DNA from: Ceratothoa steindachneri
Taxonomy: Eukaryota > Arthropoda > Malacostraca > Isopoda > Cymothoidae
Direction: 5' to 3'
DNA: 64,000 bases
Assembly (NCBI GenBank): GCA_963969495.1
Contig: OZ018328.1
Coordinates: 130,580,545-130,644,544, forward strand
The translations under genes were made by a program, and so were the position numbers. This document shows, piece after piece, positions 23,126 through 35,450 of this stretch. Position 1 is the stretch's first letter; each line of letters starts with the position of its first letter. A model generated the notes under the pieces. The model was not told the DNA's origin. It did not search any database and saw nothing but the letters and a program-made list of their open reading frames with translations.

Positions 23126-25099
23126 AAAGCAAACAAGGAGAATAATGGATAAGCATTGATTGAATATTGGGGAAATAAGTGAAAAGCCAAATTTTGAAAA
23201 AAAAAAACGGAAATGGATGTAACCAACGAGAACATTTCACTCGGAGAAAATAGTGTTCGAGTGATAGATGAAAGAAAAGGTCGATAAATAAAGAGAATAT
23301 TAAAATTAGTTAAAAAATCTCGAAGGCAATAGCAAGTCTTTACTGTTCTGAATACTCGAGTAGTTGTTACTTAAAACTAACAAACAAAAACCAACGGGAG
23401 CATTTTCACCGGAATAATTACAAGGCTAGATTTATAAAGAAAGCGATGAATATGGAGGAAGTGAAAATGCGGGGAAGATATATCGCCGCAGAGGCACCTG
23501 TGGGCATTAGGGCTAGTAGGGCACGCAATTTTCCAGATATCAGACCTCCTGGCACAAGTCTGTATAAAGAACAGATACTTAATTCTTTCAACACAAATCT
23601 GCTTGTGTGGATGGAGGTCATTATAAGTGACCTCCATCAATCCCGCAACGAGGACGACGAGCAATATGAGACATTTGCTCAAAAGAGTGCTACTGCTTGG
23701 TCTTCTTTTTGTGCGAAGTTAAGCCACATCGGATGTGTTTAGTCCCGGATAGAGTCCCTCGATTCGGCTCGATTTCTCTGCGCTTGCCATACGCTGTAGA
23801 GACTCCTCGTTCGGATGCTTCGCGGAGAAATAAGACCTCGAAAGGAGTACAAATTGTTTATCAAATCCCTAATAATATTCAACGGGGAATTAGTTACTTA
23901 AAACTAGAAAGCGAAAACCAACAAAGGAAACTCAGCCAAGAAATAAAGTTTATGTAAGATGTGTAACCGCAAATCCGTCTGGAGGCTTTTAGTCCGGCTT
24001 TCATATATTTAATCTTCTAGGCGTCAGCTACATCAGGGTTGCCCAAGCTATAACGCCTGGCACTCCATTGCTTAGCCTCTTCTTGAGAAAAAAAAGAAAT
24101 AGGACAGAATAAATAAATCAAAGTAAATGACAGGAATAGTGAAAGAGGTTAAAAATGTAATAAGGATTAGTATAGAGAACGTTATCTTTCAAAGAATAGT
24201 TTGAACCCTTTAGCGTAGTGTCTCAGAGAGCGAATGTGATTTTTTTTTGGTAGGTTTAAAAAGCATTACTCAAACCCCACCTCCAAGGTTGTAATGTGAT
24301 GGTAACCGTGTCCATCACTAATGTCTTCTAATCATATGCTTTCTATCTGTAGTCTCTGGTCACCCTTGGCTCACGGAAGATTCCTTAGACGTTCTGAAGG
24401 AAATCGTTCGCGTAGAAGCGCCTACAAGAAGATCAATATACAGGAGCCTCGAAGTCTGGCTCTCAAATCACTCCATTTAGGTCATTAAATCCGCTCCTTG
24501 ACTACCAGGGCTTGTTTCTATTCAGACATCGATCCTTTAAACTCATCCCTGATACATATGTGTTTATAAATATCTACACTTCACAACTAACCTGATCACA
24601 GCAATTCTTAAACATGATCGAATGAAACACGCGAAACAAAGCTATAAATAAAATTAATAACAAGCAATTTGATATGCAAAGTAGGCATGGAGACGAAATT
24701 AAAATTGAATATACTCGTAATTGCCAACTCGCAAAATAGCGTTGCAGGTCTTCATTTCATTTGAGCTGATGATACCTAACAGTTTATTTCCAATATTTAC
24801 GAGTGATTTATCCCATACATACACCTTAGTTGGCAATACCTTTATAGAAGGGTTAATATAATGCAGAAGCCTTTATTCGAGGGTTTAATTATAGGATTGT
24901 CTCGGAATGTGTTCTATTTTATTAAGGTCAGAACAGTTTTTTTTATTCTTAATTTGAGATCCGGTAGGGTCTTGTTCTCTAGGTATATCCAGGTCTCCTC
25001 GACAAGTTCTAAGTTGGTACATACGGCGACTTGTCTTTGTAAACAGTCACCGGATGGGCACTAAAAAATAAAAAAACAAACTAATTTGGTATATTTGAG
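23126..25099. other. No gene supported; 11-bp perfect hairpin at 23610-23638
   Basis: GATGGAGGTCA (23610-23620) and its exact complement (23628-23638) flank a 7-base loop. A minus-strand frame at 23377-23682 starts like a signal peptide (MSKCLILLVVLVAGLMEV) but has no other support. The rest is unassigned. Confidence 0.4.
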
Positions 25100-25225
25100 T
25101 GGTCAGATTTTTGTGTAAGAACGGTGTACGATATTTTGTGTACGGACTTTTTACGATATTTTTGTGTACGGAATTTAACGATATTTTCTGTAGGGACTTT
25201 TCAAGATATTTTGAATTTCGACTTC
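25100..25225. repeat. Short degenerate tandem repeat, about 28-bp unit
   Basis: Four or five imperfect units of the form GTGTACGGACTTTTTACGAT plus ATTTT. Confidence 0.7.
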
Positions 25226-26308
25226 AACCTTCTGGAGTCTTCGCATTATAAATTGAAATATGATATGGCTGAAAAAGTATTATGGCCATGATATTTAGTT
25301 TGCACAAATTGCGTTTTCATTTATTACGGACTATCATAAGTGTTGATTGTGCACCCTTCTTGCCTTGTAACTATGGCTATGGTGCCAATGACCCTCAGTC
25401 GGTAGATGGGGCACACAGTCAAGGTAATCAGGCAGTCGGCGCAACGGAATCCTTCTTTGTGAGAAAGTATTGCCTGGTAGTTTGGTACACGGTGCAATCT
25501 CACATTGAAGGATGATTCTTGCAAGGGGTTCGATCGTAGAAGAAGAGCGTGCCACCGTAAATGGTCACAGCAGCTCAACGCAACGCCCTCAGCCTAAGTG
25601 AGCTGATGTGGAAGTGCTTAGTGATAAGTCCGGAGCAAGCTTTACAAGAGGGTTTATAGTAGAAAATGGAAACATGAAGATAAAAAAGAGAATTTTAGTG
25701 AGGAGGCAAGTGTGTATAGCCTCAGTAGTTGAAGGTGAAAAGGAATACCCACGCTTCGTGGAAGGGGGGGGGGGCTACTGATTTGTGTGGATTCCGAACC
25801 ACCATACTGCATTTATTCTTAATCTTGCATTCTCTTTCACTCTTAGAGACTCTATTCTATTTCAGTGTCTAGTTATCGGGAGGTCCTACTATTCTCTTGA
25901 GTCTATTATTTATGATTAGTATTGTGTTTGTAATTAATTTTATTTGGCATTTATGGCTTTAGATGCATTATACAGTAAAATGCTTTGTATTCTGTTTTTA
26001 TATACTTTACGTTTCTTATTTGTTTTTCTGCTTTCACGTTTTTAAGTTTAGTCATATTCCATTATTTCATATCCGGTTTTTCACTTTCAGTTGCCTTTAT
26101 TCGGTTTTCATAGTTAGTTGTAAAATTGGTGTTTTCTTAGTCGGTTATCTTTCATCGAGTTAAAAAAATTTTTTGTTAACCCTTTGATTTTCAATTTGAG
26201 GGTATACTTATTATATTTGGGTTTTGTCATAGTTGATATTCGTAATTAATATTGATGCTAATGTTGCAAATTTCCATTGCCGTTAAGTGCGCTTGTCTTC
26301 TTGAATTT
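25226..26308. other. No gene seen
   Basis: Unassigned. 25330-25580 is less A/T-rich and has overlapping frames on both strands without recognisable motifs. A run of ten G lies near 25766-25775. Confidence 0.4.
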
Positions 26309-26680
26309 TTATTCATGCATGTAATAAATACATTGACTGATATCCTCCGCGAACTGGATGTTCAGTGTTTCAGGTCTTAAAGGAGGAGGCATGTCTGCTG
26401 TATATACAGAGTATAAAGTTGGTGAGAGACATCTTTTTTGTGGCAATCCGGCATTCATTTCGAATTCTGGTCCCTTATATTTATTTATCACGATCTTTGC
26501 TCTTCTTTCCGTGATATAATTGCAGAGTAGTCTCTCCAAATTGTTTCATTTGAAGATTAAGGATCTTGTATTGTAAGCCTCTGACCCGGACTTTATCAAA
26601 AGCTTTCGCTACGTCTCTTAGCACCAAGATAATATGTTTGCCTGCTGATCTAAGGTTTCCAAGAGTATTATATGAGAGGA
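26309..26680 (-). pseudogene. Jockey-like reverse transcriptase fragment
   Basis: The minus strand reads IILVLRDVAKAFDKVRVRGL (about 26650-26590), then LCNYITERRAKIVINKYKGP, EFEMNAGLPQKRCLSPTLYS and IQFAEDISQ (about 26355-26330). These align block by block with the RT of the element at 50170-55426 (LVLRDVRKTFDKVWKRGL, LCDYIMERRAYIQIKEHKGP, GVPQGGCLSPLLYN, VQFADDISQ). The catalytic FADD reads FAED here, and a frame break separates the two halves. It is a truncated copy of a related element; nothing of ORF1 or the endonuclease is nearby. Confidence 0.75.
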
Positions 26681-28390
26681 GGTGGGACTAACCTCCAAAG
26701 GGGTTTACTAATATTATACTACTTAGGAAGAGCTATTGGCTAATTTAATGGAAGTCTCCAAATTCAATATTGCATGACAGGAGTTTCCACAGGGTTTTTT
26801 TAGTGGGTATACCAATATTAACCTAAGAAGGGCAGGTTACTTTCCAACACTGCCTGTTTATTTGCTACTTTTACGACCAGTGGGCAGGCATACATTTTTT
26901 CCTAACCTCTCTTAGAAGTGGGTGGCACCGGTGAACAGAAAATGATTTTTTTTTTATCGTATAACAGTGTGAGGGAACCCTACGTGGACTCTCTTGAGCA
27001 GAACGGAACTTCCATGCGCTGCCGAAGGTCCGGTTAGGCCTAAATTGGTAAGCCTAACCTCCTCCCCCCCCACCTTCCACAAGCGGTAGCCTCGAACCGT
27101 GTTCACCACGATTCACTTTTACACGGGCAGAATAGCCTTTGCAAGAAGATTCGAGGCCATTCAAGAGTAGAGCTGTTTCCCGTTTACCGCCCCCCAACCC
27201 CGGAGAGAGCCTAGGACATAAATAGCGCTCGACTCCAATGAAGAGACACAGTTGAGAAGTCTCACTTGGACCCCAAAAGATTCCCCATAGTTCTAAGTCA
27301 GGTGCAAACAGCAAAGCAAAGTGACAGCTGAACTATTTTGTGTATTTGGAATTAGCCCCAGCCAGTGAGGTAATTCCACTTAACGATCACCACCGAGTGA
27401 TTTTTCCGGCTTCTCTCGTCAACTCCAGTCGAAGCCCTCCTTCGTTCGCCCCTTATTTCGGGTGGCCGAAATACTCTCCCCTGGACCTGAAGTTACCCCC
27501 CCCTCCCTGATTTTGGAGAACCATCATCACTTCAAGTTCCCATTCAGAAGTTCCGAGCGGCCTCACCCCACGTGGAGAAAATATCCGTAAGCCAACCCCC
27601 CTCCCCCCTTCAGTAACCCAATTGAGTTAATTTCCCTCTCCTCCTGTAATACCTTAAGTTCTAACTTCATAGTCTGATTTATAACTACTATCCCCCTCCC
27701 CCTTCGTTACTGATGTGATTTTGTCCGTTAATTCTCTGAGGTAATTTTATGAATCAATTCTCTTATTATTTTTATGTAAATAAAATTATATTTTTGTACA
27801 TGCCTCTTTAAATAACCTTGAGCTTTGCCATTGCCCATTTGTTACCTGACCTCGTTGCACTCTCCTCTCGCATTTTAGCCCGTCTAAACTAGCGGTGTTC
27901 CGCCCCTTCGTCGGTTCACCTGTAAGTTATCGGTCCCTCCCCATAGATATAATATGGTATTGATGTAATATAATGTCATACGACGACAAACAGATTCCTA
28001 AGCATTTTTTTCAGCAGTGTTTTGGTTTTGTTGCTTACATGGCAGATTATTTTTGCAGCAATATAAGTGAGGGTGGAAAAATCAATTACACAATTTGATA
28101 AACATGAGAGAATTGGATATAAAGAACAGCTGAACTTTTTTCAGGAGTGTTTTGGTTTTGGATGCTTAAATGGGCAAATTCTGCTGTTACGCGTATATCA
28201 TTTACGGTCAAAAAATCAATTACACAGTTTTGGCACATATTAGAGAATCATTTTTTACTCTTCTTGTTTCCTTTATTTATCTTTTACTTTATACCGATTT
28301 GTCCTTTCTCTCTTTTTCTTCACTCCGTAAAATGTCTTCGTTGGTTACACTAGTTTCCTTCCGTATCTTAGTAAAAAAAAACTCCACCTA
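26681..28390. other. No gene seen; C-rich and CT-rich tracts 27050-27720
   Basis: Contains G/C-rich, pyrimidine-biased sequence (27050-27720). No motif recognised on either strand. Confidence 0.4.
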
Positions 28391-28610
28391 GCTCTCGCTA
28401 GCCTAGTGGATACGACCTTAGATTTATGGCGTCGAGGTGACGGGTTCAATCCAAGCGATCGCCCGTGGACATAAAACCTCAACGTATATGAGGGAATGGT
28501 TGCCTATTCGGCGAATGTAGACAAGACATCACTCGCGGACGTAGGTAGCTACTACACACATCCTTAGAGCACACCAATCGCAACAGCGCTATCATTTTCT
28601 TCCCGTATTT
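28391..28610 (+). mobile_element. tRNA-derived SINE, truncated copy
   Basis: GCTAGCCTAGTGGATACGAC matches a pol III A box (TRGCNNAGTGG type) and, 32 bases later, GACGGGTTCAATCCAAG matches a B box (GGTTCRANYCC). Downstream body sequence (ACACATCC ... CACACCAATCGCAACAGCGC) parallels the body of the next SINE at 28681. The 3' end is unclear. Confidence 0.65.
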
Positions 28611-28680
28611 ACAGTAAAACGGACCTACTTTCTAACCACTTTGGGGGCCATTCCGATGAAGTACTCATATCCCCTATGAG

Positions 28681-29203
28681 AGAGCTCATTCTAGCCGAGT
28701 GGATAAGGCGTTGGCCTCCCAACGTCGCGGTACCGGGTTCGATTCCGAATCCCGGCATGAGCGGACACAAATGTCAGCGCACGTAGAGATCTGGCTAGCG
28801 ATTGGTGGATGCGCTGTGGTTACCCCGTTTTCGGGTGGGTAGATCTCACACCCCTCACCTCACACATAGCCAATCACAACACTGCTTTCTTTCTTCACCC
28901 GCCTTCACAACACAACACACACACACACTCTCTGTTCCAACGAATCCTACCGATGGGTATCTATATCCACGTACCTCTGACGCGGAACAGGTCCAACTCG
29001 CCCGAGGTGACAAAGGCTTCCACCTGAACGCTGTTTGGTGTCAAAACATAATACTTCCTGGCACCTCTCCCCAAAAGAGGACAGGCTCCAGGGGCCCTCG
29101 GGCCGACCAGCGATTGTCATACTGACCTTCTATAAAAATTTCATTATCTGGTCGGAGATTTCCCCAGTATCATGGAACGATTGGCGCTGACGAATTAACT
29201 AAC
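28681..29203 (+). mobile_element. tRNA-derived SINE with 13-bp target site duplication
   Basis: TATCCCCTATGAG occurs at 28668-28680 and again at 29204-29216. The enclosed 523-bp unit begins with a tRNA-like head: A box CTAGCCGAGTGGATAAGG (28691-28708) and B box CCGGGTTCGATTCCGAA (28733-28749), with an acceptor-like pair CTCATTC/GCATGAG. It ends with GCTGACGAATTAACTAAC. The head looks tRNA-like, but the anticodon arm does not fold with a 7-base loop, so it is a SINE and not a tRNA gene. Similar 3' tails occur near 13900 and 38280. Confidence 0.8.
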
Positions 29204-29539
29204 TATCCCCTATGAGGATTTTCGTATCCAGATTCCCCCGCCGCGCAATGGGGAATGGGGGGCACTCTGGGTATCACGAAGAGTTCTACGATCGTTGGTT
29301 GGTGTCAAAAAGGACACAATACGACCTGCCCCCCCTCCCTCCAACGTGGCCCTGCCCTGGGTGCCTTCAGGCTCAACCACCTGAGGTCGTCAGGTAATAT
29401 CTGGAGGTTTGTGTGCCCTCCCTTGCTGCAGAAGGATCTGCGGCCATAGCAATTTCTTCCGCACAGTGTTGATCCCTGGGCAGAAAGCCTCCAGTACGCA
29501 CACTCACATCCTCCTCCATGCAACCCTATCACACACTAT
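29204..29539. other. No gene seen
   Basis: Moderately G/C-rich sequence after the SINE. AGAAAGCCTCCAGTACGCAC near 29480 resembles the SINE-like stretch near 34165. Confidence 0.35.
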
Positions 29540-29800
29540 CATCCACTTCCTTCAGTCAGGTCTCTCTTTCCCAAACTTTCATTAGCATAATCAGCCCACC
29601 TTTAACGCGGTCTTCCAAACCATGACACTCACCCACGTATATTTCCCTTACAACTCTATTTCCATACCTCCTTGGAACACCTTCAATCACATCCTCAACC
29701 ACAACCTTCTTAATACCATAAACACCCCCTACCCAGTCGTTTATCACTCTATATACCTTTCGCACACTAAACATTCTTCTCAAGTTTTCATTTACACTAC
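29540..29800 (-). pseudogene. C-terminal tail of a non-LTR retrotransposon reverse transcriptase (possible)
   Basis: A minus-strand frame (29783 to 29556) reads MRRMFSVRKVYRVINDWVGG, VYGIKKVVVEDVIEGVPRRY, GNRVVREIYVGECHGLEDRV. This pattern (RRM-x-GVRR-x-DR-x-R-N, then R-W-x-GHV-x-R) is what follows the RT domain in several non-LTR families, as I remember them. The conserved zinc-like or tryptophan positions are mostly lost. A weakly similar segment occurs near 34240-34340 (minus). Confidence 0.4.
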
Positions 29801-32257
29801 TTTCACTCTATTCTCTTACATCTTTTTTTCTCTAGTGAGTGAAAAACCTTCCTTGATTAACCTCTACTCTATTATTTTACAAATTTGATGCCATTTTCTG
29901 ATAACATTCTATTCTTTTAGAGCTTTGGTGTTACTTTCATTTATTCACTCTATTCTTTTACCCCTGATTTTCTCTAGTGCTTGATTGGTCTGTCGTTTCC
30001 TTCGCTCCATCACTCTGACTCTATGTCAGACACCTCCCACACAGATGCACCTAAAGAGAAGGAAATATTTAAGAAAGTTCCCCTAACCAACCCCCAGTTT
30101 TATCCTCAGTTGCGGGGCAGAAATGGAAACAGGAATTCAGGGTTTCAAGTGGACTTCTCCCTGCCCTAATTGATAAGGCGATGCAGACAAAAATATTTGC
30201 TTTAGGTCGAGAGAGGTCGCCGATGATGCGGTGCGTCGAGTCATAACATAACATAATTCAACGGATGAGAAAAGCCACAAGGGCCTATCAGAGGTCACCC
30301 GAGTCAAATACAACCCATAAACTGCATCTAATGTGAGCAAAAATCTAGTACCAGGTACATCACCACACACACAGCCAGTCACGATACCACTGTCTCTTCC
30401 TTTCCCATATCTTCGCACGCGCAACACATCACTCTTCCTACCGGAATCTGCCAAAGGGGTTTCTATGTTTGCAATCCCCCTTACTCGGAAAGACTATTTC
30501 CAAGTAGTGGACTACTTTGTCGGGCAGAAGGGAAGGATGGGGGGTCTATTTTATACTTGTGATGGCAGCTGCCATTTTTATGTACTTGTGAAACGTTCAT
30601 TTTCGACCTAAGCATTTGGTGACCTTTACCTTTTCGTTCATCACTATTTCTTATCATCTTCCGCTTCAAGTTTCTTATTATATTTTCTAATTCATTAAAT
30701 TCATCTTTCTTTTATTCAGTTACTCTCATTTGTTCATAGGTCTCAATGAATCTACTAAATATCACTTCCTTGCCGAGTCAAGAGCCTAGTATTTGGCTGA
30801 AAATTAATTGCACCGACTTGTGCCTTTGGTGAGGGTCGCCAGATGGGTGCTATAAAGAATAAAAATGCCGAGTAGAATTTAATTCATCGCTTCTTTAGTA
30901 GTTAACTTTCTGAAATAGTTCCAGGGAGAGAAAGGGAATGTGTATACGAATACATATAATGGCAACTCAAATTTATTTCCCGCCAGAAATCTGTCCAAAT
31001 TTTGCTATCTTCAACTAAAGTTAGTTTTGCACATCAAAGCCATAAAAAGGAGAGCTAGCGTCGATAAATTCGGTCTACTTTTGTCAAACTAGTTTATATG
31101 AAATTATACTTAAGAATAAAAGATGAGTTTAGTGGACTAACGGATTACGAGTGGCTTCGAGAGAATGAGAAGTTACAATAATGATTGAAATTCAAGTTAC
31201 TTAGTTATTTACTACCACCACAAGATTCGTTCGAAATTTGGTTTGACCTCTATCTCTCTCAAACAATCAAAGGATCTTTATGGGTAGGTCATTTTAGGAT
31301 CAACTGACACCACCATCCCAAGGTGGTGAAAGGAGCTACGGATGGACCATATATTGGCCTCGAGTGGAGGGAATATGGCCAGGCGAGCTTTTTGACCCCA
31401 CATAATTAAAAGCTTCTCTTTCTTTTCCCTCGTGGCCACAGAAGCTCTCCGATTACATCGTAGTTTTCTCATTTGCGGGGTCAGTGTCGAAATCTTATCC
31501 TGGGGATGACCTTACAACCTTCTAACCAACCAAATAGGACCTTACCAGTCCTTAATGGTAGACAGTGTTTTTGGCGACTGAAATCGAATTCTACACACAC
31601 ACCCAAAAATTTTTAAAATTTAAATCAAAGACATTTTGATCTTTCGATGCGGTAGGTTATATGCCCTCTTCACCGTTACAAATGACCTAGTCACATCAAC
31701 GTAGGCGAAAAAAGATAAACGTGAAGAGTCATAAAATTCAGGTCCCTTTGAAATCTGTTTAGGGGGAAAGGTCGTTAATACCTGGTGCTTAAGTTAATTC
31801 TCAGGATAGATTTTTACAGGGGTGGTGAGTATATGGTGGGGTTTAAAAGAATATATTTACGTGTATTCTTCTAGTACGAGTGAATTAAAATACGGAATAA
31901 ACCCTTATCCATATGGAAAATTTGCTTTACCTCAGCACATTATACCTTGATCTTGGTTTGCACTTCGCCTTTTTACCCTGCTTTTGCATACTAACAATCG
32001 CTGCTACATTTAGCAGAGTAGAAACATCGCTGGGGCTAAGTGAAGTTAAGCTACATCAGTTGTGGTTAGTTGTCGAATAGTTTCGATTCGGATAAAGCTT
32101 GCGGTGGCTGTCTTATGGTCTCGCAACCTATGTTTTGAATTCCACATAAAATGTAGTCCCCTACCCTAACCTCCCTGAGAAAGAAAGGGTTGAAAAGGGC
32201 GCAAATCAGGGAAAACTCGAGAAAAGAAGAATAGATTTCCTTTTTATTCGCGGACGA
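29801..32257. other. No gene seen
   Basis: Unassigned. 30280-30450 contains CATCACCACACACACAGCCA-type sequence resembling the SINE body. Nothing else is recognised. Confidence 0.35.
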
Positions 32258-32525
32258 CTCTACATCTCACTATGTCGGTCCCCGTTTTGCTTTTTCTTTT
32301 GGTTTTTGTAATAACATTGTAACTATTCGGCCGATTCTAACGAAATTTGAGACACTCGTGTTGTTTTACATTATCTTTCGAATGATATAATTGTCAAAGT
32401 CCTCCCAAGGTTAGCCCATGAATTATCTTGTTTGGGCAATAACATCATAACTAATCGGCCGATTCTCTTTCGAACGATATAATTGCCAAATTACTCTCAA
32501 GGTTAGCCAGGAAATTATATGAGAA
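32258..32525 (+). repeat. Dispersed repeat with about 125-bp units, copy 2
   Basis: Shares with copy 1 the left flank CTCACTATGTCGGTC and the unit core AACTATTCGGCCGATTCTAA. The second unit is truncated (GGCCGATTCTCTTTCGAACG). Confidence 0.75.
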
Positions 32526-33230
32526 TAAAAACCTGATCTTTTCTCTTATTATGGCGCATTTTCGTCTCCTCAGTCGGCTGGCTGAACGGCCGGTTACTCG
32601 AGTGAGTAGCTCCTCAGATAGATTTCTTAATTCCATTTCTCATACGTGGGAATCGAGGGATGGGATTACCTTTTTATGTTATATTTATTTGGGTGGTTTA
32701 GGGGGTCATAATAAGAGAAAAGATTCCACCCCCCCATTTCAAAATTACCTTAAAAATGATATATAATACAATATGATGCGATTGCAATAGCCTTAAAGTA
32801 AAGCAGACCTTTTATCCTGAAAGTAAGTGAATTGCCGGGGTAATTCTAAGAGTAGCTCCTTAATAATATTTTTTTAAGATATGTGGAATTTACTAAGAAA
32901 AATATATAGATACTTAATATTTTTTAAATGAACTTAAGATAAAATATAATGCGAGCTTGCATCAATTGTAGGCCGCCAGAAAACATGAAGTTATTGGTTT
33001 ATTCATGTTTGTGATATTTTCAAATCGGATAATTCTTGGAGTTTCCACGTCTGCTTTACAAGATTGGCACTGCACCGTCTGCACTAGCGAATGTTTCAGT
33101 TGCTTCATTTTATTGTACTAATATTCTGGTCTTATTTGCAAACCTGGAAAAATTAACCATGAAAATACGAAACAGGGATTGGAAAGGTTGCAACAGTCAT
33201 GCTCCCTTCATAGATCAGGCGGGAAATCTT
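32526..33230. other. No gene seen
   Basis: Unassigned A/T-rich sequence. Confidence 0.4.
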
Positions 33231-33516
33231 GCAACGATCGAGTTGTAGTTGTCCCTAAAATTGTGGTTGCATTTATATTCCTTGTTAGGCATGTAATTAA
33301 GTGGATTTCGTTCGTATTACGAGAGCAAGCAAAGGGACTCAAATATGCTAACTTTAGATCCTTGAGGGGATGATTGCCTTGCTAGAGGCCTAAACGTCCA
33401 AGTAGGCCTATTTACGCTGCATTGTTAAAAGCAACGATCTAGTTGTAGTTGTCCCCAAAATTGTGGTTGCATTTATATTCCTTGTTAGGCATGTAATTAA
33501 TTAGAATTAGTTCGTA
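33231..33516 (+). repeat. Local direct duplication, 86-bp arms 200 bp apart
   Basis: 33231-33316 and 33431-33516 match almost base for base (GCAACGATC, AGTTGTAGTTGTCCC, AAAATTGTGGTTGCATTTAT, TTAGGCATGTAATTAA), with about five differences. The second arm abuts copy 3 of the dispersed repeat. Confidence 0.85.
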
Positions 33517-33840
33517 TATAGCATCATAACTAATCAGCTGATTCTAACGAAATTTAAAACCCTTATGTTGATTTTCATTCTCTTTCGAATTATATAATTG
33601 CAAGTCCTCCCAGGGTTAGCCCAGGAACTATTGTTTTTGTCAATAACATCATAACTATTAGGCCGATTCTAAGGAAATTTGAAACTTTATGTTGTTTTAC
33701 ATTTACTTTCGAATGATAGAATTGCCAAGGTCCTTCCAAGGTTAGTCCGGGAATATTGAAAGTTTTGAATGTTGTAAAGTCATAAATCAGAATAAGTGAG
33801 AGCACGCGACTTTTTGGTCCGCAGACCTTCTTTAGAAAAC
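33517..33840 (+). repeat. Dispersed repeat with about 125-bp units, copy 3
   Basis: Units begin near 33518 and 33640 (AACATCATAACTATTAGGCC, GATTCTAAGGAAATTTGAAA). The right end AGAATAAGTGAGAGCACGCG matches copy 1. Confidence 0.8.
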
Positions 33841-34189
33841 AAATTTCTTTGTATTTTTCAGAATTCAAGTTGGGAAAATCTTGATGGTCAAAGTTGTTAT
33901 TATTATTATTATTCATTGAAGAAAGAAAGGAAGGAGACAGGTGGAGAAAATGGGGAGATTAATGAAAGGAACTGGCATCAAGACTGATTGTAACCAAATC
34001 TATATAAACTTGTGTCTGCGCACATCAACGCCACTAAAATGCACCTGCACTTCCCACCTCTGTATGCCCTGTCAGGCAGAGAGGCATCGATTTGTCCACG
34101 TCAACGGCGATAAGTTACTTTTGTTATGGGGTCTCGTCGGGTCGGGGTTCAACCCTTGACAGAAGGCTCCTAGCACACACCCTCACACA

Positions 34190-35150
34190 ATATCATCAGC
34201 CAGCTTCCTTCTCTTGCACTCATTGCTATAATCAATTCACTTTTTATGTGACTTCCAACCCTTCCCATAACCTCGCATTTATTAACATATATTCTCTTCC
34301 TAAATCCAATACCGTGCATTCTTCTTCACTTTTCCCCCACCTCGTTTTGTGTCACTGACTTAAAATTCTCCTCTTTACCCACAAGCCCATAAGGGAATAA
34401 ATAGCTCTTGGACAAGTGTCTGGAAGACAACCGCGATAAAAGTGAGATGTTGTTAATTGGTACCTTGCGTGACGTCATTCGCTGTAAAGAAATGGTTCCT
34501 TTTCTTACCTCGGTTGCTTCAGTTCACTTTTCTGACGATACAAACTTGGGCGTTAATTTGTTTTGAGTGACAATTATCTCTCACTGCTCCTGTTGCTCTT
34601 GTTTGCATCTACGCTTTCATTACTTCCTGATATGAATGCTGCAACTCCCTTCTTGCTTGATCCCTCGCTATCACTCCCTAACCTTTTTTAATTTATTACA
34701 TCTCATGCACTGCTGTTGCTGCAAAAATTGCACCAGCTCCTCATCCGGTTTTGAATCGTCTCTTTCTCTCAGGGTTTAAACACGCGAGCCTCTTCTCGCA
34801 TGTTCTCCTCCCAGTCCCGCGGTTGATCCATGAGAGACTTACATATGTTCCGATTATAGGCCTTCATTTCATCTGTCTCGTTGCCGTTTACGATGCATGG
34901 TTAACCCCGGCTTCACACTGTACTTCCCTAATATGCTGTGCCTTTAGTTGTGTCTTGAAGATTCCCCGCTTCCATCATACCTTCTATCCGAACAGACTCA
35001 GTTACAACTTCCCTCACATCCTTCATCATATCATAAAGAGCTACCTCAATATAGATTAATTATTTGTAAGGCCTTCACCCTCAATCTTTCCTTCTCTTTA
35101 CTCACCAGGCACGCCCATATACTAATGTTGACAACACACTTCTCTAATAC
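34190..35150 (-). pseudogene. Decayed retrotransposon RT C-terminal region (possible)
   Basis: Minus strand 35150-35040 reads ARKLY, stop, RSVLSTLVYGRAW, stop, VKRRKD. The VLSTLVYGRAW segment fits the V-x-P-T-L-x-Y-G-x-E-x-W block after the RT palm in non-LTR elements. Near 34340-34240 (minus), RKRIYVNKCEV and VGSHIKSELI weakly resemble the tail at 29540-29800. Everything between is eroded, so start and end are approximate. Family knowledge is from memory; the degree of decay keeps this uncertain. Confidence 0.35.
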
Positions 35151-35450
35151 AACTTCCTAGCATATTTGACATTTGACATTCAAACCTTAATCAAACAATT
35201 AAGCTCTAATCAACCTCCAATTTTCTACCACATGAATTCGTATGGCTTCAAACTTCCTCTCCAGTGCTACTCTCATTTAATATATAGCTCCAGATAATCA
35301 AAATAGGTATCGCAATCAGTACAAGTATCACACAACATTCTTCACATCAAATATATCCCTCAACATACTTTACCCTCAACGAAAAACCAATAATTTTCTA
35401 ATATAATATTTACCCTTTCTTCTTAACCCAACCAATGTGTAAAACGGTAA

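Noticed and set aside
22615..23145. 176-residue open frame
   Set aside because: Ser/Leu/His repeats produced by CT and CACT low-complexity DNA.
23377..23682. Secreted peptide gene with signal-peptide-like start on the minus strand
   Set aside because: The hydrophobic start is suggestive, but no homology, no cysteine spacing pattern and a competing open frame on the other strand; part of it is a perfect hairpin.
28681..28760. tRNA gene
   Set aside because: A and B boxes and a partial acceptor stem are present, but the anticodon arm does not fold with a 7-base loop and the unit continues into a SINE body with its own target duplication.
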